From positions 7,718,501-7,782,500 of the forward strand of contig CM043967.1 in the NCBI GenBank assembly GCA_014529385.2: a stretch of 64,000 bases of DNA. The letters are read 5' to 3'. Shown here in pieces: positions 9,201-19,787 of the stretch; within the stretch, counting starts at the first letter, position 1, and each line of letters begins with the position of its first letter. The notes beneath the pieces are model-generated. The model had not been told where the DNA came from. It did not search any database and saw only the letters and a program-made list of their open reading frames with translations. A program made the position numbers and the translations under genes. Source of the DNA: Adiantum capillus-veneris (lineage: Eukaryota; Streptophyta; Polypodiopsida; Polypodiales; Pteridaceae).

Positions 9201-11414
9201 ATGGAGCAAAATGTGGGCACAAGTGGTATGAAGAAGCCAAAGAATAAAAAAGCTCTTGGCAAAGAGTGGGATTATGCTTATAACATATGTGGCCGATATA
9301 TGGAGTGGCAATGTAAATTTTGTTACACAACAAAATCAGGTGGTGCACCACATATTAGGGATCATTTTCTGGGTAGCGCTAAAAAGAGTTGCAAGATATG
9401 TGAACATCCTCAGGCACCTGCAGTTGCAAAGCGTTTGAAAGAAGAGCTCGCCAAAAAGGGTGGCAAGAGACAACATATATATAGCTCTGTGGCTTTGAGT
9501 CAAGAGCTCCCAGAGCCAAATATTAACTTCACAGATCCTGTAGTGACGCCAACTAACCTTGGAGAATAACCTGCGGAACAAGAGAAAATTCCAGGCAGTC
9601 TTCCTTTTAAACGTCACAATGAAGGTGGCGTTTGTCAAATGCGTCAAAAATCATTAGATCAAAGCTTTCGTCTGGAGTCTCTAGAAGAAGCACAAACTGC
9701 ACTCGCCAAAGAAATATTCTTTACTGGAAGTGCTTTGGTCATGGTAGACAACAATCATTGGAAGGCTGCATGGAAGAAAATCAGTGAGTTTGGTCCAAGA
9801 TTTTCAGCTCCTTCTTATCACACGATAAGAAATATTTTCTTGGACAAATGTTACATCGAAGTCAAAGAGCGTGTTGGCAAAATAATACTTGAGAATATTT
9901 TGCTTTCAGGATGTACTATTGTGAGTGATGGTTGGTCAAATGTTTAGAGAAGACCGCTTATCAATGTAATGTTGGTTTGTCGAAGGGGAGAAATGTTTAT
10001 AAAGGCGATTGATACTTCTGGTGCAATTAAAAGTGGTAAATATATTTCTGAGGTCTTGATTAATGTAATTAAAGAAATTTGTGCTGAACATGTCGTTCAA
10101 GTAGTCACGGACAATGCCAAGAATTATAAAAACGCCAGTAAATTAATAAAGAAGTGCTTTTCACACATTTTTTTCAATGGTTGTAATACACACAACTTAA
10201 ACTTGGTGCTGAAAGATTGGTACACTAGCGGAGAAACCACATGGTTCGCGAAAATAATTGATACAGCACGTCAGGTTGTGAAATTTATCTTGAAATGACA
10301 ACGAGTGCTCGATTTGTATAGGATGCGCATGTCAGAAGTGATCTTGAAACTTCCTGCTGAAACTTGGTTCTGCACACACTTTTATACCTTGGAATCACTT
10401 CTCCGTAATAAATGCGTTGTGATTGACACATTCAATTTGCGCGGCCTTTGATGAATAGCAGCTTGAGCAGAAAGAAAAAGTGAAAGATAAAAGTACATGT
10501 TATGTGGCAATGTAAACAAGGCTGCTTGATGGAGAAGTGTAATGCATGCATACCATGTAATGATGCCCGTTATGTTCGCGATCCGCAATCTTGATCAAAG
10601 GGCGCCAAACTTGGGCAAAGTGTGGATGACATGGTGGTCAGTCCAACAGAGTCTTGAAAATCCTGAAGAGCTGAAAGAGTCTGTAGTAGAGAAGGAGTGG
10701 CGATTACCATTCTCTGGCAAAAACAACAAAAGATTTTAGCTAAGTATTTTCATGCAAGGTGGAAGAGCGCTCATAGTCCACTCCATAGTGTTGCTTACAT
10801 GCTTGATCCAGAGTATTGGAATTTAGATTTGATGTCCAATACAGAGGTGGTAAGCGATTTCTATCACGTGGTCAACACGTTCTACTCCAACGCTCAAGAC
10901 CGAATTGATTGCATCAAAGAAATGAGTGCATTTAGATTAAAAGAAGGTCCTTTTGTGAATGATTTTGTACTGGTAATGGCCAAAGAGCAACCTGCATGGA
11001 AGTGGTGGATGATGAATGGTGGAGAGCATTACTCTACCTTACGTCCCCTTGCAATGAAAGTACTCGCACAATGTGCAGCAAACTCAAGTTCAGAGAGAAA
11101 CTGGAGTATGTACAAGTATGTTCACAGCACTATTCGCAACAGACTATTAGCAAACAGAGCAGAAAAATTAGTGTATATGTTTTGCAACAAAAAGATATTG
11201 AATCACATTGAAAGTGCTGGCTACGAGGAGGAAATGCCAACCTGGTTTGTATGATTGTCAAAATGAAGATGAAGAAGAGTTCAATGTTGGTGTATCTCAA
11301 TGCACTGTAGACGAAATAGAAGAGAATTTGAAAAAAGATGTGGAGGTTGAATTACAAGGAGAACCACAACATTCAGACTTAGAACTAGATAACAACTCAA
11401 CAAATTCAATATAG
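9201..11414 (+). pseudogene. hAT-superfamily transposase (BED / DUF659 / hAT-C type), decayed
   Basis: This would cut and paste the surrounding transposon. From the ATG at 9201 the order is a BED-like zinc finger (CKFCYTTKSGGAPHIRDHF), a DUF659-type region with IVSDGWSNV (aspartate at 9927-9929), VVTDNAKNY (aspartate at 10109-10111), a C-x-x-H-like GCNTHNLNLVLKDW, and the dimerisation region ANSSSERNWSMYKYVHSTIR (glutamate at 11093-11095). The catalytic D, D and E are therefore still visible. In-frame TAA (9567), TAG (9945) and TGA (10296), plus frameshifts near 10440-10700 and 11210, kill it. The last piece (11208-11414) is an acidic tail. Its stops fit CAA, CAG and CGA mutated by C-to-T changes. 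Confidence 0.85.
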
Positions 11415-11526
11415 CTTGAGAGTAGAACGAGTAAATGTCAAAAACCATTGTAAAAGACCTTGTATTCAAATGTGTTTTGAGTAATTACAATGCTTCATAT
11501 TCGCGATAGTACATAGTTTGTTGATC
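11415..11526. other. Short convergent gap between transposase and RING gene
   Basis: About 110 bases separate the ends of the plus-strand transposase and the minus-strand RING gene. It probably holds both polyadenylation regions; AATAAA is not obvious. The tight tail-to-tail arrangement is what one expects of a compact transposon. Confidence 0.3.
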
Positions 11527-12561
11527 TCAATTGTGTTGCCTTGAAGCAGCATCTTGCTCATCAAACAAATTTCTAATTGTGCTAGGGGTATCTTGGCATG
11601 CTTGCTTGAATTTATATTCGTTTGCCATGCCAAACATAATATATATTCCTTGTGGAATATCTTGTGAATAGATTGCACATTGACTACTGTTTTGCATTAA
11701 ACGAATAAGACAAACTAAATGATAATAATGACCACATGTCAATGTATAATATCCACTTCATCCATCAAAATTCGTGTAGCAAACTGGACATTGGGAAGAT
11801 GAGGATGCATTTGAAGTAGATGAGGGGACCAAATCTGGATGCATGACAAGGTGGTTGATGTGTGTCCCTTGTACAGGTGTTGGATTTACTCAGTGTGTCG
11901 GATTTTGAACGTCCTGACTTAAGCGGTGAATGCTTTTCTCCATCCAGACTTGTGAGGGTTGGGGTGTCTGGGTGGCTATAGAAAGCCGTGTTATTTTTGC
12001 ATCTTTCTCTGCCAAGTGTGTCGTGTAAATATCCTTCTCTCTTTTTAACTATAGGCCAGTGCCTTCCATTATCAATGCTAACTCATCTCCAGTGAAAGTG
12101 ACACAACTCTCCCTTAAATCATGAGTGGCAACAATTGTCTCCTTTGACGAGAAGTCTAGTGGTCGCTGTTGCACAAAGTGAACATATAACATTTTTGCAA
12201 AATATAGCGCACAATCTGCATTGTGCAGGGGATGGCCATAAACCTCCAAATAAATCCTCTCAATGTTTTCTTTGATCGCATCATGGTTGGACTTCGAAAC
12301 CTTCCACCTTCCTTTCTTGATCTCTGCATCCTCACATGGCCATATTGTCTTGATCATGTCCTTTGTCACTTGTTTATTGATCTCTTTCCATTGCATGTGG
12401 TTTGGATTTGCCCATTTTGAGAGTCATCGAGCAGTACACGTCGCTTGTTGTGCCGACATGCCATGTGCCAGAGACTTCATGCACTGAAATGCATTAACAG
12501 CCGCTTGTTGTTGATCATCGGGCAATGATTGGGTGCCAATATCTTGTTCTTCATCGGCCAT
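11527..12561 (-). pseudogene. RING-finger protein carried by the transposon, decayed
   Basis: From an ATG at 12561 one minus-strand frame runs 345 codons to a TAA at 11527, interrupted only by TGA (12424-12426), TAG (12049-12051), TGA (11890-11892) and TGA (11758-11760) and without any frameshift. Near the C-terminus it has CPVCYTNF, then TCGHYYHLVCLIRLM, then SQCAIYSQDI: the C-x2-C, C-x-H-x2-H-x2-C and C-x2-C pattern of a RING-H2 finger, with the last cysteine replaced by tyrosine. RING-H2 proteins are mostly ubiquitin E3 ligases. The N-terminal 200 residues resemble nothing I know. A host origin by gene capture is likely but unproven. Confidence 0.6.
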
Positions 12562-12863
12562 TTTCTCTTAGAGCTGCAGTCAACAGATAGACAAATATTC
12601 AATATCATTGGCAAATATATATTCTCACAATTCAACAGTCTCATAGATGAAAAATATAGCAACTTCTCGTTCACAGAGAAAGTGCGCGGAATCCACTAAA
12701 TCAATCACAACCATTGTGACTAATTGAACCCTGACAGTTAAATGAAAAATTTGAAATGACTAAAGATAATTGACTCAATTAGGTGAACCACTTCAAACCA
12801 GATAATACACTTCAATAAAAAATAGAATACCCTAGACAAGACATATGTATATCATAGAAATGT
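12562..12863. other. Intergenic gap between the RING and kinase-like genes
   Basis: About 300 AT-rich bases without a plausible frame. It should contain the 3' end of the kinase-like gene and the promoter of the RING gene, both on the minus strand. No clear TATA box or other site stands out. Confidence 0.3.
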
Positions 12864-14427
12864 TTAAATCGGATAAAATGATGGTGCAAGTTCAACAAGG
12901 GAACGTTGGACAGGGTTAGGGTCTATCTTTAAATGTTCTTTGAAAAATATCAACACGGTAGAAGCATTCCTTCTTTGTTCCCGCTCTTTTAACTTCATCC
13001 AACAATCTAATTTAATTCGAATAGCCCTCATAACATCTTCGTCCGGGTGGTAAAAAACTTCTTCTGGAAAATAAACTTTTCTGGCTACACTCCAAAAATC
13101 TGTCAGCATGTCGAATAGGTAGCCCAATGCATAAATGTCACTCGCTTTTGTGTATGCATCTATGCATCGTGGATCATATAGTTTGGGACCAATCCACGGT
13201 CGCCTAGCCATCTTGGCATTCCTTGCTCTCTGTGCATCCAAAACTGCTTCGTCCAACTGTACGCTTGGATGCAGATAATTATTTGCTGCGCGCTTAGCTG
13301 GTGTTCTCAACATCATACCCCAATCACTGATGCTGATGCAGGGTTTATTGGCACGAGTAAAGTCCAACATTATGTTGAACGGGTGCAAGTCACTGTGCAC
13401 TATACCGACCGAGTGGACAGCCGCAATGCCGTCGATTAAGGCATGACAAATGACTCACATCTGCTTGATCACTGCTTTGATCCGCACTGTGTCTATCTCG
13501 CTTATAGGAAGATTTGCTACATGCAATGACCTCCAGCCGTGTTGTAGCCTGTGCATGTGTCTTCTAAACAATCTGTGAGCGAATAGTAAGCAACACATCA
13601 TGTCGCCCACGGTACCCCCATTGTAGTATGGGAATATCATGATCCAAGGAGCTTCGGTAGTAAACCCACTGCACCTTACAATGGAGGGGTGAAGCATTTG
13701 CATTCCTTGCTCTGTCTGAAAGCTGTCAAATTTTTCTCATTTCCTCCCTTGTAATATTTTCCCACATATGTAATGTGGTCTAGAAAAAATGAGATGCCTT
13801 TGATGGTGTACAATGTGCACACATCGAAGGAGTCTACTCCAATCCTCATACCTTCTACCAAGGCTTCGTGAGGAATGCCGACAGGATGAGCGCACTTTGC
13901 ATTCAAAGCAGTGCGCATGATTGTGCTGGTGCCGCTGGCATCAGATCAACCTCCAAAGCTTCTTGCGCATCTTGGGCCATCTTCAATCTCTTGACTAAGG
14001 CTGCTTGGTCCCGCGCTTTCACACGCTTCATCTTTACCTTCTATTATTCCCACAATTTATCCCAGAGCTCTAATTTTGACATGTCACAGGCAGGTGGGAT
14101 ATCTTCCTTTAAGTCTCTGCAACATACTTTTATATTGCCCAACATTGTCCTAACCTTGTGGTGGGGGTCAAATTCTCGTATCCTTGCTGGAAGCAACAAC
14201 TCGTATTGGCCTTCAAGTCGCAACCTGCACTCTGTGTTCTCCCATATAGCGCGAGTGAGGTCTTAGATGTAGACATCACTTTCACTAATTTGCTGTATAC
14301 GATCAGTTGCACATGATGAGATTGCCAAAGTACATTCTTTACGAATGGCACGCATAATACTTTTCTTTCGATCTGGCGTCATATTTGCAATGGACAATAA
14401 GAAACAGAATATCAAATACAAATTCAT
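12864..14427 (-). pseudogene. Protein-kinase-like gene carried by the transposon, decayed
   Basis: The C-terminal half is a kinase fold: LHPSIVRCSGF (alpha-C/beta-4 region), IMIFPYYNGGTVGDMM (hinge), VHSDLHPFNIMLD (catalytic loop with aspartate and asparagine, 13400-13362), ISISDWGMM where DFG is expected, and YTKASDIYALGYLF (the aspartate of subdomain IX). DWG instead of DFG and an HSD loop suggest a divergent kinase or pseudokinase. The N-terminal part is charged, with PARIREFDPHHKVRTMLGNI and a basic coiled-coil-like stretch. Breaks are TAA at 14265, TAA-TAG near 14043, TGA at 13454, and frameshifts near 13920 and 13725. The start is uncertain; ATGs lie at 14427 and 14382. Confidence 0.6.
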
Positions 14428-14781
14428 GGTTGTGAATGACACTAACACTCTCACACTCTCACACTATCTCAGGTAAACCTTTAACCACCACTTGAAGACT
14501 TTAAGAAATGTGCAAGGAAATATTGATAAAAATTGAAAACAATCTTCATTAAAAATTGCAATCTGTTACACGTGTAAAATGCAGATCAAACAAGTGTTTT
14601 TTAAGAACTTAATTCAGATCAAACAATACATGTTAACAGTCTGGCACATTTCAACATATATGAATTTTTAACTTATATTTTGCTGCGTGCGCACATACTA
14701 ATTCAAACAAAGCACACACCAACTTAAAAACTTCAAAAACATTTAAAACATTAGAAGTATACAAATTGGACTAGCAAATTG
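14428..14781. other. AT-rich gene-free region upstream of the kinase-like gene
   Basis: No coding potential is visible. This would be the promoter side of the minus-strand kinase-like gene. It begins with TCACACTC repeats and becomes strongly AT-rich. Confidence 0.35.
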
Positions 14782-15070
14782 TGTTCACACACTTTTTTAC
14801 ATAGAATTTATGTAAAAGTAGCAATCAAAAAAGCGATGATAACTGATGCTCTTTAAAAAGATACAAAAGAATATTTAACATGCAAATTGTGTGCATTTAA
14901 ATTTTTTTACAGTGAATTTATGTAAGTGAAGCATTAAAAATAGCGATAATGTTTAAGAATCCTTAAAAAAGATAAAAAAAGAATATTTAACATGCAATTT
15001 TGTGTGCAAATACTTTTTTACATACAATTTATAAAAATGGAACATTTAAAATAGCGATGATTGATGAATA
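14782..15070. repeat. About 110-bp tandem repeat, 2.5 copies
   Basis: TTTTTTAC followed by a degenerate AATTTATGTAA, a TAGCGAT(A)AT core and AAGAATATTTAACATGCAA recurs with starts at 14793, 14903 and 15014, a period of 110-111 bases. The copies have diverged. It lies inside the transposon, between the kinase-like gene and the right-end hairpin array. Confidence 0.7.
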
Positions 15071-15149
15071 AATTATTCTTTTGAATATGATTAGGTAGTA
15101 TATAATTTCAAATGGACAATTAAAAATAACAAAATCAAACAATTCATAC

Positions 15150-15600
15150 ATTTTGTATATGAAATACTCTTCATAGCCGCGTTACCGACCAAGTATTTCA
15201 TATACTTAATACTTAAAAAATTAATTGCACATGTACATACAAATTATATGACGTCCGTACGGCCGGGTTAATGACCTGAACGCCACCTTTATGCAAAAAC
15301 AGATGCTTCTAACAAACGACACTCTATTAGCCGCGTTACCGAATGAGTGCCGCCTGAATCTAAGGAAAAACAATGGCTTGTATACGAACATCATATAGCC
15401 GCGTTACCGACCGATGTCCATATGTTTTTTTGGGAAAGGGGAAGGGAAGTTGACTTACCATAAGGATACTAGATTTGCCTCATTACCGATGTAGTACCCA
15501 GACAGTAAGCCAATACTTACCATAAGGACACCATCTTCCCCGCATCACCGAGGTGATGCCCCCATATAAGCACTGTTCCGTAGAACAGCTTACACACACA
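15150..15600. repeat. Array of hairpins with a constant loop near the right transposon end
   Basis: The core TAGCCGCGTTACCGA occurs exactly at 15174-15188, 15328-15342 and 15396-15410, and in degraded form near 15475-15489 and 15536-15551. Each core is flanked by sequences complementary to each other but different from copy to copy. In copy 1 the arms are a perfect 14-bp match (GTATATGAAATACT and AGTATTTCATATAC). In copies 2 to 5 the arms pair for about 5 to 10 bases, with mismatches that are mostly transitions. These may be transposase-binding or cruciform-forming sites. Confidence 0.65.
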
Positions 15601-15766
15601 CTCCCATTGTGTGGTAAGGTACCTTATTACTGATGCGCAATACGACAAAAGGCACTCTACCACACAACGCATACACACACACACAGAACACATACCCAGA
15701 TCGTGTGTCCAGGAATTCTGTTGCTCCCGCGCACTGCGATGCAGAGCACGCTCTCACACGACCCCC

Positions 15767-15927
<161 letters not shown>

Positions 15928-15954
15928 AGAAGATGAAAGCAAGAGATAACACCT

Positions 15955-16115
15955 AGCGGGGCCGATCGGGCCCGCATATATATAATTCTGCAAGCTCACC
16001 AGGCTTTTTAGCATTCCTGGCGGGCCCGCAGGGAAAATTAAAAATCCTGGCAGGCCCGTCACGGAAATTGAAAAGCCCGGCGGGAATTTAGTGGGTCTGC
16101 AGGCTGCCCTTAACT
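15955..16115. repeat. Right terminal inverted repeat of the 8-kb transposon
   Basis: Read in reverse complement this matches the left GC-rich terminus (8180-8315) with the same succession of GGGCCCG blocks separated by AT-rich spacers and ending in AATTATATATA. It contains three related internal units (GGCGGGCCCGCAGGG, GGCAGGCCCGTC and AGCCCGGCGGG). Confidence 0.65.
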
Positions 16116-16229
16116 GGATTCTGTGTGATTATGTTTAGTATAATCATGTAAATGTGTCAATAAGACCTTGTGTCACACAAAATTTGGCGAAATTACGTAA
16201 TATTAAATCCCTTGGACTCCCCAAGGCCT

Positions 16230-17523
16230 TACTTCCAGATACCTCAACCCTTCCATCCATTTCAAGAAAAACTTCTCATGGAAAACCAAGAGCATGCTCT
16301 AGGAGAGTCAAGAACAAATAACGATGGATTCCAAAACAACTATTAGAAGCCCAAGGTTACTATGATGGAAATGATCAAATTTGGGCACCTAAATATAAAA
16401 TGTGTCTTTCCCTTCCCTATCACCTACAAAACCATGTGAGTCAATCAATGTAAATCCAAAGCCAATGGCAGACCGTGGAAAGGGAAAGATCACAGAATGC
16501 TACACACCTATTCCAGAGCTAGTTTGGGTTCCAAGGAAAAACCAAATTATTCCACCTAGCTCAGGAAGGGGGGAGTCCCATGAAGCTTGTAGCTCCTCAT
16601 GTAATGCATCCATAGAGGTAAAAGCTCCTCCATAGCCTCCACCTACAATAGTGGACCTCCATGAAGCTACAAAGAAATCCACACCTCCCAATATTCAAGA
16701 ATCATCTGATGAACCACTTCAAGTTCGATCCTGGGAGAGTACCTTACCACCCTTGCAACTCCATGAGGCACCTAAGGTAATAGAAAACTAATGGCAAAAA
16801 TCCTCACCTATTACCAGCTAGGACAATTGGTTTCAAAGGGTGACCAACAGTATGACCTACCCAAGGAAGGGGGGAGTCCTCACCCACGTCAATATTTTGG
16901 ATCCCCATCCTCTTAAATTTTCTTCCCTGACATTTGAACTCTTCAATTGAGGGACTGTATATACATAGCGTTATACTAGTTCTAGCAAACAAACAAAAAA
17001 AGAAAACAAATAGTAAAAGAGCAAGAGCAATTAGGAACGAGAGAGCACCCTATTACATCCTACACATAGTTCAAATTCACCATGTCACATCAAGCAGCAC
17101 ACAAAAACAACTCTTATGTTTTAAAGAACTTACCAAATCTATCTGTATTCTCAGAGATGGCTAGTTCACCAGAGGCATGCGCTTCTATTTTTTATGAAAG
17201 GTACCCTTTTTATTTTTCTCAAGTGTTTCACATCGGCTACCCTGTACTTTCTTGCGAATGGGATTACATAGAGAGACTTCCACGTGAGAGAAATTTTGAG
17301 GAGTTAGAATGGATGATATGTCTATGCATAACTAGTGATCCCTACCCAGTAGCGAATGTTTCTCCAGTGGCACATGCTTATTCTTTTGCACAAGATAGAG
17401 TATCCCTACCATAGCAAGGTTCTTGATTAGCACGCTTGCGCAAGAGGATGATGAAGAAGAAATAATAGAGATCGAGGAAGTCTATGGCCTCACGGAAAAT
17501 GATTTCATTTATCTAGACAATTA
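16230..17523 (+). pseudogene. Unrecognised retroelement-associated coding relic
   Basis: Several plus-strand frames lie in line: 16402-16635 (with CYTPIPELVWVPRKNQIIPP), 17082-17414 (a frame with EWDYIERLPRERNFEELEWM) and, one frame away, an acidic end reading EEVYGLTENDFIYLDN that stops at 17523. I do not recognise a family. They lie upstream of a polypurine tract and LTR on the same strand, so they are probably the 3' end of that element's coding region. Two internal polypurine tracts (AGGAAGGGGGG near 16563 and 16863) are unusual. Confidence 0.35.
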
Positions 17524-18340
17524 GGATAGAGGCCTAGCCGTAAGGATGCCAGCCGGTTTATATAATATCCTCTTTCCTTGATTCTAAAAGGGACGACAAA
17601 TAGGCAGGTTAGGGGTCTAGATTGTGTTTTGAGTTTGTTTTCTAGGAGTTTTAATTTTTTCACACTGACATGCCTCCTCGAGGTATAGTGCCTTGTTGTT
17701 TGATATTGTTATGTAGGACTTATATGGATTTCCATCCACATGGCTGAGGACATTTGCTTCGACGAGATGAGCAACTCAATACCTCCAGGTGTACTACTTT
17801 CCATGATTCATGCTTGTGGATATGTATAACTGCTAATTGTGGTTTTTCATGGTTTGTTTGAGTACAATAGTTATGTTTGTTATCTGCCATTATATATGTA
17901 TAAATTTGTCTTTGCTTAAGTTGATTGAACTAGAGTTCAATCTTATAGACGAGCCTTCAGATTAGGAGACCGTGACTTTAGGTTAACTCATTTACTTGAC
18001 CACTAGTTCTAGTTGATAAAGTTATCTGAGTATTTGAGACCTTAGGAATGTTTGAGGCATAGAGAAGCTTGCTCACTTAAACAACAAAAGACACTAGTGA
18101 GAATACCAAGGAAATGGAAGCAAAAAACATAAGTGCCACAAATGAAGAACCTTACGCTGGAAGAGAAATCCTGGCTTGATTTGGTACTTCACTCACATGT
18201 AATATGTCTCTTATGATTTATTTCCATATAATTCCACTTGCATAAAACAGTGACTTTGCCTTGTAGATTCAAATCCAGATGCTCTAAAACATGGACCAAA
18301 AGGGCTTTCTCTCACTAGCTTCTGAGGGCAGAATCTACAT
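17524..18340 (+). other. Gene-free 3' untranslated region before an LTR
   Basis: No frame of interest is visible. Position and orientation fit the 3' untranslated part of the element that ends with the polypurine tract at 18341. Confidence 0.35.
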
Positions 18341-18354
18341 AAGGAAGGGGGGCA
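18341..18354 (+). other. Polypurine tract
   Basis: AAGGAAGGGGGG immediately precedes TGTTACC, the start of the LTR at 18355. This is the normal priming site for plus-strand DNA synthesis of an LTR retrotransposon. Confidence 0.5.
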
Positions 18355-18699
18355 TGTTACCACCAAGCGATTACTTCCACCAAGAGATCACCTTCTATGT
18401 AGCCATGGGCCGGGCTTGTCGGACCCGCTAGTAGTGTATTATGTTAATGACCGGGCTTGTCGGTCAGGTAGGAATGGTTAAGAGTGATCGTCAATGAGAG
18501 GTGCACTCTAAAACTAGAACCTATAATGTTTGGGTAAGATTGGCTAAGTGTGGGTGTCCAAATGTGAATGGGCAAGCCCATATAAAAGTCAATCTAAACC
18601 TAAAATACCTCATTTTCTCATTTGTGCAATGCAAGAAGAGTGCTCTTGCTCCATCTCCTTCTCCATCTCCTTTGTGTACTAGTGTGTGTGTGTGTGCAC

Positions 18700-18768
<69 letters not shown>

Positions 18769-18975
18769 TGTGTGTGATCGAGCATTGCGGTGGCACGACG
18801 ATGGCAAGGCGATTGAGTGCGGCGTAGCGGCGGCTCCTTCTTCTTTGCGATGAGGAATCCTCCACGACAGCAAGCGTAGAGTGGTGAGTGACACACCATC
18901 GTCATCTTTGAGCTTACTAGTTTAGGCTAGTTGCGTGCTTGGATCCATCTGTGGCTCGCACACAGTGTTAGGCAA
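18355..18975 (+). repeat. 3' LTR of a plus-strand element (right edge uncertain)
   Basis: It starts TGTTACC after a polypurine tract and contains a TATA-like CATATAAAAG near 18579. The GA microsatellite lies downstream of that, in the presumed R/U5 region. Two similar GC-rich segments (GGGCTTGTCGG at about 18411 and 18454) are internal repeats. No primer site follows, as expected of a 3' LTR. The right boundary is a guess. Confidence 0.4.
18701..18764. repeat. (AG)32 microsatellite
   Basis: Sixty-four bases of uninterrupted AG follow a short TG run. The proteins predicted across it are low-complexity artefacts. Confidence 0.97.
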
Positions 18976-19338
18976 GGCCCTTGCTTCGATACGTGCGGCA
19001 AAAGCCCACAAGCATTGAAATACACAATATTTTTCCCAAAAATCTTGGAAAACCTACATATGATTACAGTAAGCGTACACTCAAGGTGAGACTGAACTAA
19101 ACCTAGCCCTTTTTCCAGCATTGGGATATATAATATCAATGTTACAAGAGATGAAAGCTTTGAGACTTTTAGTGGGGATCGGAAGGTGTCGCAATGCCTT
19201 ACGCATTATTTGTTTTAGGTGCCATTGATCCAACATTTAATGATGATGGCGAAGAGGGAGATTCTACCTCATCTAGACCATGCACGATGTCTAACACATT
19301 GATGGTTTCTTAAATTGTTGGTTTGCATGAATGTGGGA
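18976..19338 (+). other. Gene-free stretch with a possible acidic coding relic
   Basis: A short plus-strand reading DPTFNDDGEEGDSTSSRP near 19225-19290 ends in a stop and could be the acidic tail of a transposon protein; nothing else is recognisable. LTR A1 begins at 19339. Confidence 0.25.
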
Positions 19339-19713
19339 TGTCATAATAACTAATATCTAATTCTCTTAAATGATTTTCTCATTTTAAACTGATCATTTAA
19401 TACGGGGAAGTGCCAGGGGAGAAAAAGCTAGAATATTGGTTATGCTGGCAGATCGGCCACAATAGGGATCCAAAGGAGGGAAAATAGGGATCCAAAGGGG
19501 GGGGGGCATCTACAAAAGAGCAATGTGCAACAATGGGCTTTAAAGACCCTAAGGTTTAGCCCATTAAGACTTCCAAAATGCTAAGGTTCCAAAACTCAAA
19601 GGTTGTGTCCGAAGGTCAAAGCTTAGGAAAATTGGATGCTTTGTGTGTGTACAAAAAATCTTCATGAGTCCTACATAGGAGGGGGAGAGACTTGGAAGTA
19701 GGGGATGAGAGAG

Positions 19714-19787
<74 letters not shown>

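Noticed and set aside
15150-15600. Regularly repeated core with different flanks, superficially like a CRISPR array
   Set aside because: Spacing is irregular, the intervening sequences pair with each other around the core, and the context is a plant transposon; no cas-like gene is present.
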